64,000 nt of DNA from Catellatospora sp. KI3 (GTDB taxonomy: Bacteria > Actinomycetota > Actinomycetes > Mycobacteriales > Micromonosporaceae). Location: contig NZ_JASAMB010000001.1 of assembly GCF_029948125.1 (NCBI RefSeq), forward strand, positions 62,001 through 126,000, given 5' to 3'. The translations under genes were made by a program, and so were the position numbers. Below the pieces are notes generated by a model. It was not told the origin of the DNA. It did no database searches and saw only the letters and a list, made by a program, of their open reading frames with translations. Numbering within the stretch: position 1 is the stretch's first letter; each line of letters starts with the position of its first letter. Shown piece after piece: positions 61,458 through 64,000 of this stretch.

Positions 61458-61698
61458 CCGGGCAGTATCGCGGCGCCGCCGCATCCTGCCAATGCGCACC
61501 CGCCTCCTGCCGACAGCCAGGTGCCCCACGGGGTCGTCCCGCCAGCGCAGTTGTTCGAGGTGCCGCTGAGGATTTGCGTTCCACGGTGATACGTCCATGG
61601 GAGTCGATGGACTAAGGGCTGCGAGCACGCTAGAAGCCCCAGCCATCGACCAACCCGTGGTCCGATGAACGCGACGGTTCCGGTCGTCGACCGGTTGC

Positions 61699-62457
61699 CT
61701 ATGCGACCTGCTGACGGTATGCCAGCTCGTACCGGTGGCCGCCCTTGATCAGGACGCTCGCCTCGATCGGCCGACGGCCCGCCGCGTAGACGGTCCGGGC
61801 CGTACGCAGCACCGGTACGTCGTCAGGCAGATCCAGCAGGACCATCTCCTCCGGTGTCGCCAGCCGCGCCGAGACCTGGTCGGTCCACTCCACCGGCGCG
61901 AACCCCAGCTCCGCGAGCAGACGCGGGATGCCGCCCTTGATGAGCTTCCGTTCCCGCAGCGCGGTGCCGTGCGCGAGATCCAGCGGGAAGTACAGCGACG
62001 CGAACTCCACCGGCACGTCGTCGAGGTCCAGCACCTGCTTGCGCAGCAGCACCGGCTCACCGGCGGACAACCCGAGCGCCGCCCCCACCGCCGTCGGTGG
62101 CGCCACCTCCGCCACCTCCAGCAGCCGCGACCGGCCGCGCCCCGACCGGCGTGCCGCCTCGCTCGGCCAGCGTGCGGCCTGGCCCGGCTCGGCGGGCGGC
62201 ATGTACGCGGCTGGTTCGACGACCAGCGGCGACAAGTCCCGCACGTACACGCCGAGCCCTGTCCGGCCCACGATGAAGCCCTCGCCCTTGAGTACGGCCA
62301 GCGCTCGCTGGACCGTCTGGCCGGTCACCCCGAACCGCTCGATGAGCTGCTGCGTCGACTCCAACCGCGCGCCGGGCGCGAGGTCGCCCGACATGATCAG
62401 TGCGCGCAGCACCGCCGCGATCTGCTGATGCCGGGGACGGCCGTCGGCGTCACGCAC
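61699..62457 (-). CDS. GntR family regulator with UTRA domain
   Basis: The 252-aa regulator has an N-terminal winged helix (HQQIAAVLRALIMSGDLAPGARLESTQQLIERFGVTGQTVQRALAVLKGEGFIVGRTGLGVYV) and a C-terminal UTRA ligand-binding domain (VLLRKQVLDLDDVPVEFASLYFPLDLAHGTALRERKLIKGGIPRLLAELG). GTG 62457 is chosen because it opens VRDADGRPRHQQIA and overlaps the upstream gene's stop by 8 bases. Its partner is an HTH-less UTRA protein encoded immediately before it. The ligand is unknown. Confidence 0.9.
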   Translation of the reverse strand: MRDADGRPRHQQIAAVLRALIMSGDLAPGARLESTQQLIERFGVTGQTVQRALAVLKGEGFIVGRTGLGVYVRDLSPLVVEPAAYMPPAEPGQAARWPSEAARRSGRGRSRLLEVAEVAPPTAVGAALGLSAGEPVLLRKQVLDLDDVPVEFASLYFPLDLAHGTALRERKLIKGGIPRLLAELGFAPVEWTDQVSARLATPEEMVLLDLPDDVPVLRTARTVYAAGRRPIEASVLIKGGHRYELAYRQQVA

Positions 62458-62995
62458 TCTCGGCTCCCATCGCCATCCGATAGCGGAACACGCGGCCCTC
62501 CGGCCGCATGACCATGACTGCCACCTCGTACGGCCGCCCGCCCGCATCCCGGGTCGCCCGCACCAACTCCACCACCGCCGAACCAGCGCCGACGCCGAGC
62601 AGGTGTGCCTCGGCAGCCCCCGCGGGACGGACGGTGAGCTCCTCGACGAGCTCGGCCGGCGCACAACCCAGGCTGGCGAGCAGCGTCGGGGCACCACCAC
62701 GGATCTTCAACGGCTCCGCGAGCGCCGTTCCGACGGCGAGTTCGCACGGGTAATACGAATCCGCGATCTCCACCGGCGCACCGTCCAGCAGGATGAGCCG
62801 CCGACGCAACACCGATCTCGCCCCGAGCAGCGGCTCCACCGCCGGTGGGCTGTCGACCTCGCCGACCCGCAACAACTGCTGCGATCCCGTCCTGCCGAGC
62901 TGCCGCGCCTCGGCCGTCCAGGCGTCGGGTGCCCCATCCGGCTGCGGGTGTACGTACGAGATCGAGTCGGCGGTCCACCCGCCCTCAGGTCGCAT
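62450..62995 (-). CDS. UTRA domain protein lacking a DNA-binding domain
   Basis: This 181-aa protein aligns with a UTRA domain (LRRRLILLDGAPVEIADSYYPCELAVGTALAEPLKIRGGAPTLLASLG, then VELVRATRDAGGRPYEVAVMVMRPEGRVFRYRM) but has only about 45 polar residues before it (MRPEGGWTADSISYVHPQPDG), with no winged helix. It overlaps the GntR-UTRA gene by 8 bases. It may heterodimerise with that protein through UTRA contacts, as an accessory sensor. It starts 96 bases from a divergent gene, across a palindromic region. Confidence 0.82.
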   Translation of the reverse strand: MRPEGGWTADSISYVHPQPDGAPDAWTAEARQLGRTGSQQLLRVGEVDSPPAVEPLLGARSVLRRRLILLDGAPVEIADSYYPCELAVGTALAEPLKIRGGAPTLLASLGCAPAELVEELTVRPAGAAEAHLLGVGAGSAVVELVRATRDAGGRPYEVAVMVMRPEGRVFRYRMAMGAESA

Positions 62996-63018
62996 GCGCG
63001 CACTCTACCGCGCGGACC

Positions 63019-63051
63019 ACCTTGATGACTTAAGTAGTAAGGCATTAAGGT
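63019..63051. promoter_or_regulatory. large imperfect palindrome between divergent UTRA and small gene
   Basis: ACCTTGATG (63019-63027) and CATTAAGGT (63043-63051) form outer half-sites with one mismatch, and a perfect ACTTAAGT (63028-63035) lies inside. The region is AT-rich and 40-73 bases before the plus-strand ATG, as expected of a GntR-family operator controlling both directions. Confidence 0.45.
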
Positions 63052-63091
63052 CGGCAACGACTCTCATCACTGTTCGAAGTGGAGCATCACC

Positions 63092-63427
63092 ATGACCGAA
63101 CGAGTGCTTGCCGACGTGTCCGCACTGCCGTACGGCGAACTCGCCGTCGCGCTCTGCCACTCCCCCATGCCCGACAGCGGACTACGGGTGCACGACATCT
63201 CGGCGCAGCAGATCGCCCAGTGGGCGATGCAGGGCGTCGCCCGACTCGGCGGGGTGAAGCCGGTCGAGACCCTCGCCCAACGCTCACGGGAACTGGGCAT
63301 TCGGCGTGCCCGCCGCCTGGCCGACGCCGATGAGCTGCGCGAGTATGCCGCCATGTGGCCGTCCAGCCGCCGCACGAACATGGCGTGCGGCCTGGCGTAC
63401 CACCTGGTCCGCCTCCGCCTGGGGTGA
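63092..63427 (+). CDS. hypothetical 111-aa protein
   Basis: The product begins MTERVLADVSALPYGELAVAL and is a small soluble protein of mixed character with a helical basic middle (ARLGGVKPVETLAQRSRELGIRRARRLADADELREYAAMWP). I recognise no family. GGAG lies seven bases upstream of the ATG. It is divergent from the UTRA/GntR pair and probably under their control; a family A element follows its stop. Confidence 0.7.
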   Translation: MTERVLADVSALPYGELAVALCHSPMPDSGLRVHDISAQQIAQWAMQGVARLGGVKPVETLAQRSRELGIRRARRLADADELREYAAMWPSSRRTNMACGLAYHLVRLRLG

Positions 63428-63448
63428 TGGGCGACCCAGCCGCTGGTG

Positions 63449-63506
63449 CAGTTTCGGGGAAAGTGCAGGAATCTTGGGGCGGATTCCTGCACTTTCCCCG
63501 AAACTG
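63449..63506. repeat. family A 58-bp palindromic element, copy 4
   Basis: Arms CAGTTTCGGGGAAAGTG and CACTTTCCCCGAAACTG with a 24-base core (GAATCTTGGGGCGGATTC, itself GAATC...GATTC). It lies between the convergent hypothetical and MMPL genes, 21 bases after the former's stop, exactly the distance seen for copy 1. Confidence 0.85.
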
Positions 63507-63537
63507 CACGCACGCCCCGCGCCCCGCGGCGCGGCGG

Positions 63538-64000
63538 TCAGGCCTCCTTGAGGCCGTAGCGGCGGTAGACGAGGTTCAGGCGGCCCGGGGCCCACCAGTT
63601 CCAGCGGCCCAGCAGGCGCATCGTCGCGGGCACCAGCACCGCCCGTACCAGGGCCGCGTCGATGGCTACGGCCACCACCATGCCCACCCCGAGCACCTTG
63701 ATCGTGGTCGTACCCCCGGTGGCGAACCCGCCGAGCACCACCATCAGCAGCAGTGCCGCGGCCGTGATGATCCCGCCGGTACGCTGCAGCCCCGACGCCA
63801 CCGCCTGCGTGTTGTCCCCGGTGGCGTCCCACTCCTCGCGCACCCGCGACAGCAGGAACACCTCGTAGTCGGTGGCCAGCCCGAACAGCACCGCGAGCAT
63901 CAGCACCATGTTGCCGGGCTCCAGGAACCCGGTGACGGTGAAGCCGAGCCACTCGGACAGGTGACCGTCCTGGAAGATCCACACGACCACGCCGAACGAC
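63538..64000 (-). CDS. MMPL family transporter, C-terminal fragment
   Basis: The last 154 codons of an RND/MMPL-type transporter are present; the gene continues beyond the window. Visible are the late helices with LFGLATDYEVFLLSRVREEWD (the GxxxDY motif, which supplies the proton-relay Asp-Tyr), TGGIITAAALLLMVVLGGFATGG and VAIDAALVRAVLVPATMRLLGRWNWWAP. Such transporters export lipids or drugs. Confidence 0.88.
   Translation of the reverse strand, partial: SFGVVVWIFQDGHLSEWLGFTVTGFLEPGNMVLMLAVLFGLATDYEVFLLSRVREEWDATGDNTQAVASGLQRTGGIITAAALLLMVVLGGFATGGTTTIKVLGVGMVVAVAIDAALVRAVLVPATMRLLGRWNWWAPGRLNLVYRRYGLKEA

Noticed and set aside
60745-61584. 279-codon minus-strand frame overlapping the GNAT gene
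   Set aside because: It runs through a family A element and is an out-of-frame shadow of the GNAT gene, which has clear motifs.
61458-61646. N-terminal extension of the GNAT at 60891
   Set aside because: The added 63 residues have no similarity to GNAT proteins and contain an Arg-rich stretch typical of shadow sequence; ATG 61457 begins the conserved domain.

Overview
The window is high-GC actinobacterial chromosome. Gene order and families point to the Micromonosporaceae (Micromonospora, Catellatospora or Actinoplanes type): the order rimP-nusA-ylxR-infB...rbfA-nrnA...truB-ribF-rpsO-pnp-M16 protease-dapB...thyX-dapA-rnj-ftsK...rimO-pgsA...cinA-clgR, the block dxr - site-2 protease - ispG - DUF4081 GNAT, and dispersed palindromes built on GGAAGGGGCCCTTC, which I associate with that family. 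This is an inference from order and motifs; no 16S gene is present. I found no rRNA, tRNA, prophage, insertion sequence or CRISPR array.

Layout. Positions 1-2271 (+) hold the end of an Lhr-type helicase, an acyltransferase-3 membrane protein and a SAM hydroxide adenosyltransferase. Positions 2576-14833 are mostly minus-strand housekeeping: clgR, cinA, an arylamine N-acetyltransferase, pgsA and rimO, then ltrA, ftsK, rnj, dapA and thyX. At 14890-16290 a plus-strand ribbon-helix-helix protein and a DUF4097 protein lie behind a cluster of TGACGTCA palindromes. Positions 16497-20701 are accessory (DUF2752, YcaQ-type glycosylase, two GNATs, a GT87 glycosyltransferase). Positions 21159-40857 are the large minus-strand information-processing block, interrupted by 1.1 kb of non-coding repeats at 30505-31661. 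Positions 41111-46472 (+) encode a ferritin-like pair and a PadR / ABC ATPase / FtsX-type permease operon. Positions 46588-48761 (-) hold a Ddn-type F420 protein, a VIT1-type transporter and map. Positions 48946-53160 (-) are a gamma-glutamyl polyamine-type catabolic operon with a divergent FAD oxidase. Positions 55317-60702 carry the DUF4081 GNAT, a His-rich PadR regulator and the isoprenoid genes ispG and dxr with a site-2 protease. The end holds a GNAT, a GntR/UTRA regulator pair with a divergent small gene, and the C-terminus of an MMPL transporter.

How the genes work together. Most of the window is the conserved translation and RNA-turnover cluster (RimP, NusA, IF-2, RbfA, NrnA, TruB, S15, PNPase, RNase J), joined to lysine/peptidoglycan precursor synthesis (DapA, DapB), thymidylate synthesis (ThyX), chromosome segregation (FtsK) and the MEP isoprenoid pathway. 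Many neighbours share four-base GTGA or ATGA stop/start overlaps, so translational coupling is widespread.

The most unusual material is non-coding. There are at least four dispersed intergenic repeat families: a 58-bp element with a palindrome at each end around a conserved core (A), a ~54-bp GGAAGGGGCCCTTC element (B), an exactly 59-bp hairpin (C), and a GATC...GCGGTC module family (D). Family D copies repeatedly sit next to tandem arrays with a 7-bp period. Other points worth attention are the TGACGTCA operator array before the RHH/DUF4097 pair, an HTH-less UTRA protein overlapping a full GntR-UTRA regulator, and the complete puu-like operon with an added short-chain dehydrogenase.
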